Notes: generated from the letters alone by a model not told the origin. A stretch of 64,000 bases of DNA from Eubacterium sp. ER2 (GCF_000765215.1 NZ_JPJE01000032.1:1-64000); one strand, 5' to 3'. Numbered from the stretch's first letter, positions 41,625 through 51,191 are shown. Numbers and translations: made by a program.

Positions 41625-42186
41625 CCAGCTGTCCATCCTTCCATTTGTTTTCGTCAATCTCCAGTATGTATCCCTCTCCGTTCTCCACATTCCATCCATA
41701 GTAGCTGCTGCCCTCTATGACCTGGGAGAGAACCGCCATGATGACGCCCCCGTGGACGCAGCAGGCGATGGAGCCATAGCCTCTCTTCCGGCTTATCTCC
41801 ACCGTTTCCCTCAGCGCTTCCAGGCACCGGGCGTTAAAGCCGGGGATACTCTCCCCGCCGGGGAAAGTGTCCGCCCCTTCTGTGCCGATGAAGGCGTCGT
41901 AGGCCGGATCCCCCAAAAGCTCCTCGTGGGTCTTCCCCTCCAGGATGCCAAAGTCGCACTCCCGGAAGCCCTCCACCACCTCCGGGCTGCGTCCCCGAAA
42001 GATGCTCTGCGCCGTCTGGACGCAGCGCAGCATGGGACTGGAAAAAATGTGCTCCGGCTGGGGGTATGTCCTCTTTTTCAGCGCCTCCATCCCCTCCCGG
42101 GACACCGGCTCGTCCGTCCTGCCCCCGATAAATCTGTGTATTTTATTTCCTTCTGTCTGTCCGTGACGGACCAGTATGATTTCCAT
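41581..42186 (-). CDS. cobC: Histidine phosphatase, probable alpha-ribazole phosphatase
   Basis: The 201-residue enzyme starts MEIILVRHGQTEGN, the catalytic RHG motif, with later conserved SSPMLRCVQTA and a C-terminal CCVHGGVI containing the second His. In this operon it most likely removes phosphate from alpha-ribazole-5'-phosphate. It could act as another phosphoglycerate-mutase-type phosphatase. It lies 5 nt after cobS and overlaps cbiB. Confidence 0.88.
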   Translation of the reverse strand: MEIILVRHGQTEGNKIHRFIGGRTDEPVSREGMEALKKRTYPQPEHIFSSPMLRCVQTAQSIFRGRSPEVVEGFRECDFGILEGKTHEELLGDPAYDAFIGTEGADTFPGGESIPGFNARCLEALRETVEISRKRGYGSIACCVHGGVIMAVLSQVIEGSSYYGWNVENGEGYILEIDENKWKDGQLDGTVTGGIDHRIYS

Positions 42187-42191
42187 CTTCT

Positions 42192-42950
42192 CTAACCTGT
42201 CACCGCCATGGCCAGCAGGACGGCCAGCTCGCAAAGCTGCACAAAATATCCCGCCAGGTCTCCGGTGATCCCTCCGAATTGTTTTCTGCTCATGTAATAG
42301 TACCAGCCAAAGACGGCCGCCGCCGCTGCAGCCGAAAGCCCTCCTCTCCAGCCGCCAAGCCACAGAAGGAGAACCCCCTCCAGGACGAGGAGAAGGGCGA
42401 GAAAGAGGACTGCCCTCCCCTTGCTGGCTCTCTTTGCGAACATGGTCACATAGGAGCCGCTCTTCTTCGCCTTTGGAAAACAGAGCACGGACAGGCCGCT
42501 CAATGTCCGGCTGACCGTGTAGCCCAGGCAGACGCACAGGAGTCCCTGCCCCGGCTTCACAGCGCACCAGGCGCCAAAGGAGAGGAGCAGGTAGAGGCCG
42601 CAGCCCATGACCGCAAAGGCACCTGTGTGGCTGTCCTTTAAAATGGCCAGCTTCTTCTCCTTATCCCCGCAGGAGGCCAGGGCGTCCCGGGTGTCCATGT
42701 ACCCGTCCATGTGGATGCCTCCTGAGATCCACAGGGGCAGAGCCGTCAGCACAGCCCCCAGAAGGAGAGGGGACAGTCCCAGCAAGCGCCCCCCCTGAAA
42801 GCAGAGCCAGGCGAGCGCCCCCAGGACGGTCCCCACAAAGGGAAAATAGCACATGACATAGTCCATGGAGGAGCGCTCCCAGTCCGGCTGGGGCACCGGG
42901 ATGCGGGAGTACATGCTGAAGGCAACGAGAAAGCTGTTGACCTGTCTCAT
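42192..42950 (-). CDS. cobS: Adenosylcobinamide-GDP ribazoletransferase (cobalamin synthase)
   Basis: The 252-residue integral membrane enzyme joins alpha-ribazole to adenosylcobinamide-GDP. Six or more helices are seen, with the signature ISGGIHMDGYMDTRDALAS (about 75-93) carrying metal-binding residues. It overlaps cobU by 4 nt (ATGA), so translation is coupled. Confidence 0.95.
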   Translation of the reverse strand: MRQVNSFLVAFSMYSRIPVPQPDWERSSMDYVMCYFPFVGTVLGALAWLCFQGGRLLGLSPLLLGAVLTALPLWISGGIHMDGYMDTRDALASCGDKEKKLAILKDSHTGAFAVMGCGLYLLLSFGAWCAVKPGQGLLCVCLGYTVSRTLSGLSVLCFPKAKKSGSYVTMFAKRASKGRAVLFLALLLVLEGVLLLWLGGWRGGLSAAAAAAVFGWYYYMSRKQFGGITGDLAGYFVQLCELAVLLAMAVTG

Positions 42951-43492
42951 CGTCTCTCCACCTCGCTTAAGAGCTCACTGCCCTTGAGCACCAGGGGCAG
43001 GCCGAACTTCACCTCCACCACTACGTCCGCCTCCTTTGACAGCAGCTGGTTCACCCGGCCGGACTCCTTTACATACCTGCGCAGCTCCGGATCCATGGGC
43101 ACCTCCGAGAAGGCGTCCTGGGCAATGACGATGAGGTTCTCCGCCTGGTCCTTCAGATGCCGGATCCCCTCCATGATGTAGGCGGCCGGAGCCTCCGGAT
43201 GCCTGGCCCTCGGGTCATACAGCTCGTTGGCCAGCAGATTGGTCATGCACTCCAGAAGTACAAGCCGCTCCCCGGACAGGTCCAGTGTCTCCAGGGCCAG
43301 TCCCTGCTCCACTGTGCGGAAATTTTTACCCTCCCGCATCTTTCTGTGGTCCCGGATCCTCTGCTCCATCTCCTCGTCAATGTCTGTCAGAGTGGCCAGG
43401 TAGACCTTCTCTTCGGGGCACAGCTTCACAGCCAGATCCTCCGCGTAGGCGGATTTGCCGCTGCCGCTCCCTCCAAAAATCATGTACAGCAT
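42947..43492 (-). CDS. cobU: Adenosylcobinamide kinase/guanylyltransferase
   Basis: The 181-residue bifunctional enzyme begins with the P loop FGGSGSGKSAYAE (about 5-17) and holds the guanylyl-accepting His region (RIRDHRKMREG, about 47-57). It phosphorylates adenosylcobinamide and adds GMP. ATG 43492 follows AGGAGACGAGCG; longer frames overlap cobT. It lies 19 nt after cobT. Confidence 0.94.
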   Translation of the reverse strand: MLYMIFGGSGSGKSAYAEDLAVKLCPEEKVYLATLTDIDEEMEQRIRDHRKMREGKNFRTVEQGLALETLDLSGERLVLLECMTNLLANELYDPRARHPEAPAAYIMEGIRHLKDQAENLIVIAQDAFSEVPMDPELRRYVKESGRVNQLLSKEADVVVEVKFGLPLVLKGSELLSEVERR

Positions 43493-43511
43493 CGCTCGTC
43501 TCCTCTCTTTC

Positions 43512-44588
43512 CTATGCTTCCCCGCCCAGGGGCTTGTAGGCCTCGATCTGGATGCCGTCAAAGTCCGGCATCTTCCGGTAGACCTCCAGCGTCATGTCCA
43601 GAAGGGGCATCAGGGCCACAGCCCCTGTCCCCTCTCCCAGCTTCATGTGACAGCCGATAAAGGCCTCCTTATCCAGTTCTCTTAAAATCCGCCCCATGCC
43701 CGGCTCCCCGGACATGTGGGAGGGCAGGATAAAACGCTCCGTCCCCGGGGCGATCCGGCAGGCCAGAAGGGCCGCCGCCGCGGAGATAAATCCGTCCATC
43801 ACCACCGGCAGGCGCTCCATGGCACCGCCCAGGAAGACACCTGCCAGACCTCCGATGTCAAATCCACCCACCTTGGCAAGGACGTCTATGGGGTCTGCCG
43901 GATCCGGCTTCCACAGCCCGATGGCCCGGCGGATTACCTCCCGCTTTCTCTGAAGCCCCGCATCCGACAGTCCGGCTCCCCGCCCGGAGAGCCCCTCCGG
44001 ATCCTCCTCCAGGAGAACAGAAGCCACAGCGCTGCTGGTGGTGGTGTTGCCGATGCCCATCTCCCCGGTGAGAAGGATCTGGTAGCCCTGTTTTTTCAGC
44101 CTTTTTGCCGCCCGGATACCGGCAAGGATAGATTCCTCCGCCTCCCTGCGGGTCATGGCCGGCTCCTTTAACATGTTCTTTGTGCCGTAGGCTATCTTGT
44201 CGGTGTACACCTTCGTGTCCACTGACACGCCAATGTCTATGGGAAACACATCCACCCCGGCTGTCCGGCCCATAATACAGGCGGAGGTAAGCCCTCTGGA
44301 AAAGTTGTCTGTCACCACCGCGGTGACGCTGCTGTCGGTCTGGGAGATGCCTTCCTCCACCACGCCGTTGTCCGCGCACATGACGATGAGTCCCTTTTTG
44401 TCAATGGACACGTCCGCCGTGCCGGTTATACCCGCTATCTGCGTGACGGCATCCTCCAGGGTGCCCAGGCCAAAGAGAGGCTTTGCTATGGAGAGCCACC
44501 TGCTTTGGCATTTCTCCACGGCCGCCTCATCGAGGGCGGGGATGTCCCCCTTTCCCGGTATTTTTATCTCACTGTCTCTTGTTTCCAT
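43512..44588 (-). CDS. cobT: Nicotinate-nucleotide:dimethylbenzimidazole phosphoribosyltransferase
   Basis: The 358-residue enzyme activates the lower ligand as alpha-ribazole phosphate. The nicotinate/DMB-site segments ADNGVVEEGISQ (about 80-91) and LTGEMGIGNTTTSSA (about 171-185) are conserved, and the catalytic Glu lies near the end (LGEGTGAVALMPLLD). ATG 44588 has GGAAGA upstream; a TTG at 44609 is less likely. It overlaps cbiA by 20 nt. Confidence 0.95.
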   Translation of the reverse strand: METRDSEIKIPGKGDIPALDEAAVEKCQSRWLSIAKPLFGLGTLEDAVTQIAGITGTADVSIDKKGLIVMCADNGVVEEGISQTDSSVTAVVTDNFSRGLTSACIMGRTAGVDVFPIDIGVSVDTKVYTDKIAYGTKNMLKEPAMTRREAEESILAGIRAAKRLKKQGYQILLTGEMGIGNTTTSSAVASVLLEEDPEGLSGRGAGLSDAGLQRKREVIRRAIGLWKPDPADPIDVLAKVGGFDIGGLAGVFLGGAMERLPVVMDGFISAAAALLACRIAPGTERFILPSHMSGEPGMGRILRELDKEAFIGCHMKLGEGTGAVALMPLLDMTLEVYRKMPDFDGIQIEAYKPLGGEA

Positions 44589-46020
44589 ATTCTTCCGCCT
44601 TTCTGACAAATCTTGCGGCCACCTTTGGGGAGGAGTACAGGTACAGGTGGGGAAATCCCGCGCAGAAGCCCTCCCCTATATGTCCACAGGTCCAGCTCCT
44701 TCCTGTGACCGGCTTTCTGGCAAGGAGAGCCTCCCCTGTGCCCTCCGTATCCATATAGTGGAACTCGTGGCCCTGGATACTCTCCCCCGGCCCAAGGAGT
44801 CCGCCGTGCTCTGCCGTAGCCGGAAATCTTCCGCTCTCTGCGGATGTCGCAGCTTTCCCGTCCTCCGTCAAGGTCAGGGTGACATAGCCGAACCTGGAGA
44901 GCTTTCCTGTGTAATGGCTCTTCCCGGGAAGGAAGCCGGCCATCCGGTGGGCTCTCCCCTCCCTGTCCTCCAACTCCTCCAGGAGATAGAGAAAGCCTCC
45001 GCACTCCGCAAGACAGGGCATCCCCGCCTGAAGGCTGCTCTGTATGGATCCCCTCATGGAACCATTCTCCGCCAGCTCCCCGCCGTGGAGCTCCGGGTAG
45101 CCGCCCCCCAGCAGAAGGGCGTCCGCCTCCCCGGGGACTCTTTTGTCCTTCATGGGAGAAAAGGGGAGGAGTCTGGCTCCCAGCTTTTCCAGGAGTCGCA
45201 GATTGTCTTTATAATAGAAGGAAAAGGCCGGATCCCTGGCCACGGCGATGGCAGGCCCTTTTGCGGAGGCTCCCTCCCCCAGATGCAGGTTCGGGAAGAG
45301 GAGCTCTCTTCTCTCCTCCAGGGGCGGCGCCTCCGCCCCAATCTTCTCCAGCAGCTCCAGGTCCAGCGTCTCCAGGCAGGTCTGCCCCAGCCGGTCCATC
45401 TGCTCCTTCAGCCCTTCTATCTCCTGGGGCATGACAAGGCCCAGGTGGCGGCTCTCCATGGCAATCCCCTCCAGCTTCGGCAGATAGCCGCAGACGGAAA
45501 GGCCCAGCCGATCCTCTGTCATAGACTTCAGAGACGGATAGCGCATGGGGGAGACCCGGTTGAAGATCACGCCCCGGATCCGCTTCTCTTCCATAAAGTC
45601 CCTAAACCCCCGGATCAGAGCCAGGACGGACACGCTGGATTTCGCCCCGTCCACCACAAGGATGACCGGCGCCTCCAGAGTGCGGGCCACGTCCCAGGTG
45701 CTGGCCTGTGTGGTGACTCCTCCCAGGCCGTCGTAGAGCCCCATGACTCCCTCCACCACGGAGAGATCCGCCAGGGCCGCATCCTCCAGGAAGAGCTGCC
45801 GGGTCAGCTCCTCCCCGGCGAAGAAGGTATCCAGATTCTTGGAGGGTGTCCCCAGAACCGTCTCGTGGAACATGGGATCAATGTAATCCGGGCCGCACTT
45901 GAAGGCTGCCGCCCGGCGCCCCGCCTTTTTCAGGGCTGACAAAAGCCCGCAGGTCACCAGCGTCTTGCCGCTGCCGCTTGAGGGGGCGGCAATGACAAGC
46001 CTGGGCGCTTTTTTTCTCAT
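44569..46020 (-). CDS. cbiA: Cobyrinate a,c-diamide synthase
   Basis: The 483-residue amidotransferase amidates the a and c acetate groups of cobyrinate. P loop: IAAPSSGSGKTLV (about 10-22). The C-terminal glutaminase domain has CLAECGGFLYLLEEL with the nucleophile Cys (about 343). It overlaps cbiJET by 4 nt (46017-46020). Its size and domain order are normal. Confidence 0.96.
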   Translation of the reverse strand: MRKKAPRLVIAAPSSGSGKTLVTCGLLSALKKAGRRAAAFKCGPDYIDPMFHETVLGTPSKNLDTFFAGEELTRQLFLEDAALADLSVVEGVMGLYDGLGGVTTQASTWDVARTLEAPVILVVDGAKSSVSVLALIRGFRDFMEEKRIRGVIFNRVSPMRYPSLKSMTEDRLGLSVCGYLPKLEGIAMESRHLGLVMPQEIEGLKEQMDRLGQTCLETLDLELLEKIGAEAPPLEERRELLFPNLHLGEGASAKGPAIAVARDPAFSFYYKDNLRLLEKLGARLLPFSPMKDKRVPGEADALLLGGGYPELHGGELAENGSMRGSIQSSLQAGMPCLAECGGFLYLLEELEDREGRAHRMAGFLPGKSHYTGKLSRFGYVTLTLTEDGKAATSAESGRFPATAEHGGLLGPGESIQGHEFHYMDTEGTGEALLARKPVTGRSWTCGHIGEGFCAGFPHLYLYSSPKVAARFVRKAEEYGNKRQ

Positions 46021-47990
46021 TTCTTTTCTTCTCCTTCAAATGTGACGATATAGACCGGGTTCTGGCCCTCCATCATCTGGTAATGCCCGGCCTTCTTTCC
46101 CTTAGACACCTGCACCTGCAGGATCTGTGCCGGGTGATCCGAAAAGGCCTGCATGCAGGCCATGCACTCCGCCACCGTATTGATGGTGATGGCCGACACC
46201 ACGACCCTGGCCGCCGGATTTTTCTCCCAGATCGTCTCCAGGATGGGGCGCAGGCTGCCGCCGCTGCCCCCCACAAAGGCCAGGTCCGGGGCGGGCAGGT
46301 CACGGAGAGCCTCAGGCGCCTCCCCGTGGACAGGCCGGATGTTGGACACGTGAAAGTGAACCTTATTTTTATGGATCAAAGAGAGACCCTCCGGATTTTT
46401 CTCCACTGCGTATACTGTGCCGTCTATAGCCTTTTTGGCGAGCTGGATGGACACTGATCCGGTGCCGGCCCCCACATCGTAAATGACCGCGTCCTTTGCA
46501 GGCGCCATCCTGGAGAGGATCACGCTTCGCACCTCGCTCTTGGTCATGGGCACCTTTCCCCGGATAAATTCCTCATCCTTTGCATCAGAGGGCTCCGGGC
46601 GGCGGTGACGGGGCAGCTCAATGTAGATTACACTCAGCCCGTCCCACTCCGTCTCTGCCTTCGCCAGCCGCTCTGCCAGCCCCTGGACGATCCTCTCCTT
46701 CGGGTAGGAGAGGCGGCTGCCCACGTATACTCTGGCCTGCTTCCACCCATATTTACACAGCCTTGTCAGCACGGACCGGATTTCCTTTCCGCTGCTCACC
46801 AGCAGGAAAATACGGCCGTATTCCCGGAGATAATCCAGGTAGTTGCAGCTTCTCCCATGGATACTCAAAAGAGGCACTCCCTCCAGTCCCACGCCGATTC
46901 GGGCCGCCATGCAGGAGACGGAGGAGATACCCGGCAGAACCGTCACATCGTACTCCTTCAGCTCCTCCTTTAAGCTGGCCGCTCCGCTGTAAAAGCCCGT
47001 GTCACCGGAGAGGAGGATAGCGACCCGGCGGTACCGGGAGTTCATCTGGATGAACTCGTGGATCTTCTCCGCCCGGTACTCCTCGTGGCGCTCCACGCCA
47101 ACGTCCTCCGCCACCTTCAGCATCCGCTCCGCCCCGATCAGCACGTCGGCGCTCTCAATGGCCTCCCGGGCCTCGGCGGTGAGACATTTCCCGGTGCCCG
47201 GGCCCACGCCGATGAGCGTGATCTTCCTGGGATCCCGGAAGCCGTATTTCTCCGCCAGCATGAGAAAGACCTCCTTCAGAGGAATCCCTCTCTCCTGGGG
47301 CCTGCCGATGACCACCGGCACGGCTCCGGCCTTCCTGGCCGCCTCCATCTTCTCCTGGAAGCCGCCGATCTTTCCCGAGTCCTTCGTCACCAGATAACGG
47401 GCCTTCACGTGGACGAGAAGCTGCTCGTTCATGCCCTCGGAGAAGGGGCCCTGCATGGCGATGAGGTGCTTTCCCTCAAAGCCCTTGGATACCGCGTGCT
47501 CCACCGCCTCCTTTGTGGAGAGCACCCGCAGAAAACATCTCCTCCTGTAATCCGGAATACGGGTGTAGGGATCCAGCTCCTTGCTGCCCGTAGTGATCAG
47601 GATATTGCCCTTCTTGTCCGCCAGATAGGCGGCAGCCTCCTTGATATTCTTCACCCACACGGCGTTCTCTCCCCCCGCGGAGCCCTCTCTGAGGACCCGC
47701 ACGCAGGGAATGTCCGCCTTCTCGCACATGGCCCTGATGTTCTTTGACACTTCCATGGCAAATGGATGGGTGGCATCGATGACAAGCTCTGCCTGACATC
47801 CCTGTGCCAGCTCCCCCATCCCCGCCACGTCCAGGCGGCCTGCCAGGACATGGATATTTTCCCCGTCCTCCACAAGCTCCTTGCCGTACTCAGTGGCCGT
47901 GCACACATATACCTCCGGCGCATGCCCCCGAAGGTATTCCGCGATCTTTCTTCCCTCTGTCGTACCCGCAAAAATTAAAATACTAGCCAT
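46017..47990 (-). CDS. cbiJET: Fused precorrin-6A reductase / precorrin-7 methyltransferase / decarboxylase (CbiJ-CbiE-CbiT)
   Basis: The 657-residue protein joins three enzymes. Residues about 1-250 are CbiJ (ILIFAGTTEGRKIAEYL; ATHPFAMEVSKNI), the reductase of cobalt-precorrin-6A. Residues about 255-465 are CbiE (LIGVGPGTGKCLT; LSGDTGFYSGA; GISSVSCMAARIG), the C5 methyltransferase. Residues about 475-657 are CbiT (KSEVRSVILSRM; YDVGAGTGSVSIQLA), the C15 methyltransferase/decarboxylase. CbiE-CbiT fusion (CobL) is common; adding CbiJ is rarer. ATG 47990 has AGAGGG 7 nt upstream; ATG 47996 is possible. It overlaps cbiH by 8 nt. Confidence 0.94.
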   Translation of the reverse strand: MASILIFAGTTEGRKIAEYLRGHAPEVYVCTATEYGKELVEDGENIHVLAGRLDVAGMGELAQGCQAELVIDATHPFAMEVSKNIRAMCEKADIPCVRVLREGSAGGENAVWVKNIKEAAAYLADKKGNILITTGSKELDPYTRIPDYRRRCFLRVLSTKEAVEHAVSKGFEGKHLIAMQGPFSEGMNEQLLVHVKARYLVTKDSGKIGGFQEKMEAARKAGAVPVVIGRPQERGIPLKEVFLMLAEKYGFRDPRKITLIGVGPGTGKCLTAEAREAIESADVLIGAERMLKVAEDVGVERHEEYRAEKIHEFIQMNSRYRRVAILLSGDTGFYSGAASLKEELKEYDVTVLPGISSVSCMAARIGVGLEGVPLLSIHGRSCNYLDYLREYGRIFLLVSSGKEIRSVLTRLCKYGWKQARVYVGSRLSYPKERIVQGLAERLAKAETEWDGLSVIYIELPRHRRPEPSDAKDEEFIRGKVPMTKSEVRSVILSRMAPAKDAVIYDVGAGTGSVSIQLAKKAIDGTVYAVEKNPEGLSLIHKNKVHFHVSNIRPVHGEAPEALRDLPAPDLAFVGGSGGSLRPILETIWEKNPAARVVVSAITINTVAECMACMQAFSDHPAQILQVQVSKGKKAGHYQMMEGQNPVYIVTFEGEEKK

Positions 47991-48714
47991 TTTCATACCC
48001 TCTTGGTGTTATCATGTGTCCTTTTAATGCCTTTGTCTGTGAGTTTCCGATAAACACTGTTGTAAACATATCTGTCCGGGCGTTTTCCAGCTCTCCCAGG
48101 GTACAGATATGGTACGTCTCCCCCTCCCGGCCGATGTTGGCCGCGTAGCCGCAGACCGTGTCGGCACTCTTAAATTCCTCTATGATCCGGCAGGCCTTTT
48201 TCAGATAATCCGCCCGCTTCCTGCTGGAAGGATTGTAAAGGCAGATGACAAAATCCGCCTGAGCCGCGCAGCGCAGCCTCCTCTCGATCTTCTCCCAGGG
48301 CGTCAGAAGGTCGCTCAGGCTGATAAGAGCAAAGTCGTGGATCAGGGGCGCCCCCAGAAGCGCCGCCCCCGAGAGGGCTGCCGTCACACCGGGGACCACC
48401 TCCACATCCACCTGGGGATAATCCTTCCCTATGGAGTAGATCAGTCCCGCCATGCCGTAGACGCCGGCGTCCCCGCTGCACACCATGGCCGTGGTCTTGC
48501 CCGCCGCCGCCATCTCCAGCGCCAGACGGCACCTCTCCTCCTCCCTTCTCATAGGAGTGGTGAGAAATTCCTTCTCCGGATAATAGTCCCTTATAAGATC
48601 CACATACACCGTGTAGCCCGCGATCACGTCGCAGGATTCAAGAGCCCGCGCCGCCCGCATGGTCATATCTTCATAGCTTCCCGGCCCCAGGCCGATCACA
48701 TACAGTTTTGTCAA
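47983..48714 (-). CDS. cbiH: Cobalt-precorrin-3 C17-methyltransferase
   Basis: The 243-residue SAM-dependent enzyme closes and contracts the ring with C17 methylation. Family motifs: YVIGLGPGSYEDMT (about 5-18), VCSGDAGVYGMA (about 79-90) and DFVICLYNPSS (about 149). I chose a TTG start at 48714 because GGAG lies 8 nt upstream and it gives the typical MTKLYVIGLGPG terminus; no ATG fits. The gene overlaps cbiG by 44 nt. Confidence 0.9.
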   Translation of the reverse strand: MTKLYVIGLGPGSYEDMTMRAARALESCDVIAGYTVYVDLIRDYYPEKEFLTTPMRREEERCRLALEMAAAGKTTAMVCSGDAGVYGMAGLIYSIGKDYPQVDVEVVPGVTAALSGAALLGAPLIHDFALISLSDLLTPWEKIERRLRCAAQADFVICLYNPSSRKRADYLKKACRIIEEFKSADTVCGYAANIGREGETYHICTLGELENARTDMFTTVFIGNSQTKALKGHMITPRGYENG

Positions 48715-49738
48715 AATCCACACTCCAATCTTCCGCGGCCAGGGCAAGCGTCATGCCCCGCTCCGCTGTCTTCTCCAGCACGAGCCGTCCACCGCCGCTT
48801 CCGAGGATGGCGGCCCGCTCACACACATTACCGACTCCCACTGTCGACTCCACAAAGGGAGACTCGCCTGTGACCGCGGTCACCTTCTCAAGCTGCCCGG
48901 CTGTCCAGGTCTCAAAAGGGATCTGCCATTTTTCCGCCAGCTGCGCAAGGCCTGGCTCCTGTGCCTTCCGGTCGATACTGGCAAGGCGCCGCACCTGGCC
49001 GGGGCGGCAGCCCACAGCTTCCAGTCCTCGAAGAAGTAATTCTTCCAGTTCCTGCCGGGGAACACCCTTTTTGCAGCCCATCCCGGCGGTCAGGTTGATA
49101 GGCAGAAGGCTGAGGATGTGGTCCCCGGCCTCCCCTCCCGCCCTCTCCTCCACCGCAATGGCTGCGGAAAAGCGGCCCAGCTTCTGCCGGCTGTCCACCA
49201 GGGTCAGTTCCTCCGGCACCCTGCCAAGAACCGGGAATTCACTGTAAAATCCCACCTTCTCCCCTTTCAGGATGCGGGCGGAAATATCCTTTGCCTTTGT
49301 CCTGTCAGTTAGCACAAGGCCACATTTTTTTGCAAACACGTCCACCGCGAAGCGGCCGTTCACGTCCGTGGCCGTGGTGATCACTGCCTCCGCCCCTGTG
49401 GCCCGGGCCAAAAAACGGGCCAGGTCGTTGGCACCTCCCACATGCCCGGAGAGGAGGGGGATGACGAACCGTCCCCCCTCGTCCAGCACCAGCACGGCGG
49501 GATCTGTAAATTTATCCCGGATATAGGGGGCGATGAGCCGCACCGCGATGCCTGCCGCGCCGATGAAGACAATCTCCCGAACCTGCTGCCAGTGCTCCTG
49601 AAGAAAAGCGCCTCCCCTGGGCCGCTCCAGCGCAAGGACTGTGCGCCCCTCTGACTCCAGCAGGCTGCGGATCTCTCCCATCTTCGCTTTCCCCCGGTCT
49701 GTGTAGCTTACAAGAAGCGTCCTATTTTCCATCCTCAT
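48671..49738 (-). CDS. cbiG: Cobalt-precorrin-5A hydrolase
   Basis: The 355-residue enzyme opens the delta-lactone and releases acetaldehyde. All three CbiG regions are seen: N-terminal (LLVSYTDRGKAK), central (FIGAAGIAVRLIAPYI; LLSGHVGGANDLA) and C-terminal (GMGCKKGVPRQELEE; VGVGNVCERAA). ATG 49738 follows AAAGGAAAGG; ATG 49732 is an alternative. It overlaps cbiF by 17 nt. Confidence 0.94.
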   Translation of the reverse strand: MRMENRTLLVSYTDRGKAKMGEIRSLLESEGRTVLALERPRGGAFLQEHWQQVREIVFIGAAGIAVRLIAPYIRDKFTDPAVLVLDEGGRFVIPLLSGHVGGANDLARFLARATGAEAVITTATDVNGRFAVDVFAKKCGLVLTDRTKAKDISARILKGEKVGFYSEFPVLGRVPEELTLVDSRQKLGRFSAAIAVEERAGGEAGDHILSLLPINLTAGMGCKKGVPRQELEELLLRGLEAVGCRPGQVRRLASIDRKAQEPGLAQLAEKWQIPFETWTAGQLEKVTAVTGESPFVESTVGVGNVCERAAILGSGGGRLVLEKTAERGMTLALAAEDWSVDFDKTVCDRPGAGKL

Positions 49739-50498
49739 CCCGTCCCTTTCCTTTCCGGAACTCTGTGGTGAAGGCGGGATCATACAGGCAGGAGCGCTGG
49801 TAAGCCTCCCCTGAGAGCACCCGCCCCACGATGATGAGGGCGGTCTTCCGGATATCCTCCCGCCGGGCTGCCTCCGCCAGCTCTGACACCTGGCAGAGTA
49901 TCTTCTTCTCATCCGGCCAGGTGGCCTTGTACACGATGGCTGCCGGGGTGTCCGGCGGGTAGCCGCCCTCTATCAGGGCCTCTGACAGTTGCTCCAGAAG
50001 GCCTGTGCTCAGGAACAGGACCATGGTGGACTGGTGGGCCGCAAAGGACTGGATCTTCTCCCTCTCCGGCACCGGCGTGCGCCCCTCCATGCGGGTGATG
50101 ACCACGCTCTGGGAAATGCCCGGCAGAGTGTACTCAAGCCCCAGGGCCGCAGCCGCCCCGGAAAAGGAGCTGACGCCGGGACACACCTCATAGGGGATGG
50201 ACAGCTCATCCAGCCGGTCCATCTGCTCCCTGATGGCCCCGTAGAGACTGGGATCGCCCGTATGGAGCCGGACTACATCCTGTCCCGCCTCATGGCGCTC
50301 TTCCATCACCTGGATCACCTCCTCCAGAGTCATCCTGGCGCTGTCGTAGATCCGGCAGTCCTCAGGGCACAGCTCCAGGAGAGCCGGATTGACCAGGGAG
50401 CCCGCGTAGATCACTGTCTGCGCGCCCTCCAGAAGCCTTCTTCCTTTTACTGTGATCAGGTCCGGGTCTCCAGGACCCGCTCCCACGAAATGTACCAT
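49722..50498 (-). CDS. cbiF: Cobalt-precorrin-4 C11-methyltransferase
   Basis: The 258-residue SAM-dependent enzyme has FVGAGPGDPDLITVKG (about 4-19), the DSARMTLEEV segment and LHTGDPSLYGAIREQ (about 78-92). It methylates C11 of cobalt-precorrin-4. GCAGGTG precedes the ATG. It starts 3 nt after cbiL ends. Confidence 0.95.
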   Translation of the reverse strand: MVHFVGAGPGDPDLITVKGRRLLEGAQTVIYAGSLVNPALLELCPEDCRIYDSARMTLEEVIQVMEERHEAGQDVVRLHTGDPSLYGAIREQMDRLDELSIPYEVCPGVSSFSGAAAALGLEYTLPGISQSVVITRMEGRTPVPEREKIQSFAAHQSTMVLFLSTGLLEQLSEALIEGGYPPDTPAAIVYKATWPDEKKILCQVSELAEAARREDIRKTALIIVGRVLSGEAYQRSCLYDPAFTTEFRKGKGRDEDGK

Positions 50499-50501
50499 CT
50501 G

Positions 50502-51191
50502 CTATTCACCTGCCTCTTTTGCCACTATAATAGAATAATAACTCAGATCATCAGGAATTTCATCCAGAGAGTGAAAAATACGCTCTCCCTCCATCCCACA
50601 TCTCTCCACGGCCCAGCCCTTCTCTTTCCGGGCCAGCAGCTCATCCCGCACCTGGGCGGCGGCCTTCCCCGCCTTCATCAGCACCCTTGTGCCGGGGAGA
50701 TCCATTCCCTCATCTGCCGGGTAGGAGGCGGGAACCAGGTGAAGCATCTGGTCGTTCTCCACAAGGCCCTCCCCCACGGCCGCGGCGGCGGCGATAAAGG
50801 AGGGGATGCCGCTGATGATCTCCGCCCGGTATCCGGCGTCTTGCACCCTTTTATGGACGTACAGGTAGGTGGAGTAGATGCAGGGATCCCCCAGGGTGAG
50901 AAAGGCCGTCCTTCTCCCCTTTGCCAGCTCCTGTACGATCCGCTCCGCGGCGGCCTCATGAGCCTCCTGTCGGGTCTTTGGGTCTCTGGTCATGGGCATA
51001 TGGATCCCCAGGGCCTCCTTCTCCTCCAGCCCCGGCACGGCTCCCGCCGCGATCTTCCAGGCCACTGTCTCCCTTGGCTCCTTCCCCGGGGCCAGGATCA
51101 GGTCGCACTCCCGGATGACGCGCACCGCCTGCAGTGTCATAAGCTCAGGGTCGCCGGGGCCCACCCCGACGCCGTACAAAATTCCTTCCAT
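50502..51191 (-). CDS. cbiL: Cobalt-precorrin-2 C20-methyltransferase
   Basis: The 229-residue SAM-dependent enzyme has LYGVGVGPGDPELMTLQAVR (about 5-24), PMTRDPKTRQ and LTLGDPCIYSTYLYV (about 97-111). It methylates C20 of cobalt-precorrin-2. ATG 51191 follows AGGAGA; the frame continues upstream into cbiD but lacks a site. It lies 26 nt after cbiD. Confidence 0.95.
   Translation of the reverse strand: MEGILYGVGVGPGDPELMTLQAVRVIRECDLILAPGKEPRETVAWKIAAGAVPGLEEKEALGIHMPMTRDPKTRQEAHEAAAERIVQELAKGRRTAFLTLGDPCIYSTYLYVHKRVQDAGYRAEIISGIPSFIAAAAAVGEGLVENDQMLHLVPASYPADEGMDLPGTRVLMKAGKAAAQVRDELLARKEKGWAVERCGMEGERIFHSLDEIPDDLSYYSIIVAKEAGE

Noticed and set aside
40656-46020. Frameshifts suspected from many short overlaps among cob/cbi genes
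   Set aside because: All overlaps are short stop-start couplings and every protein has normal length and ends. No frame break is needed.
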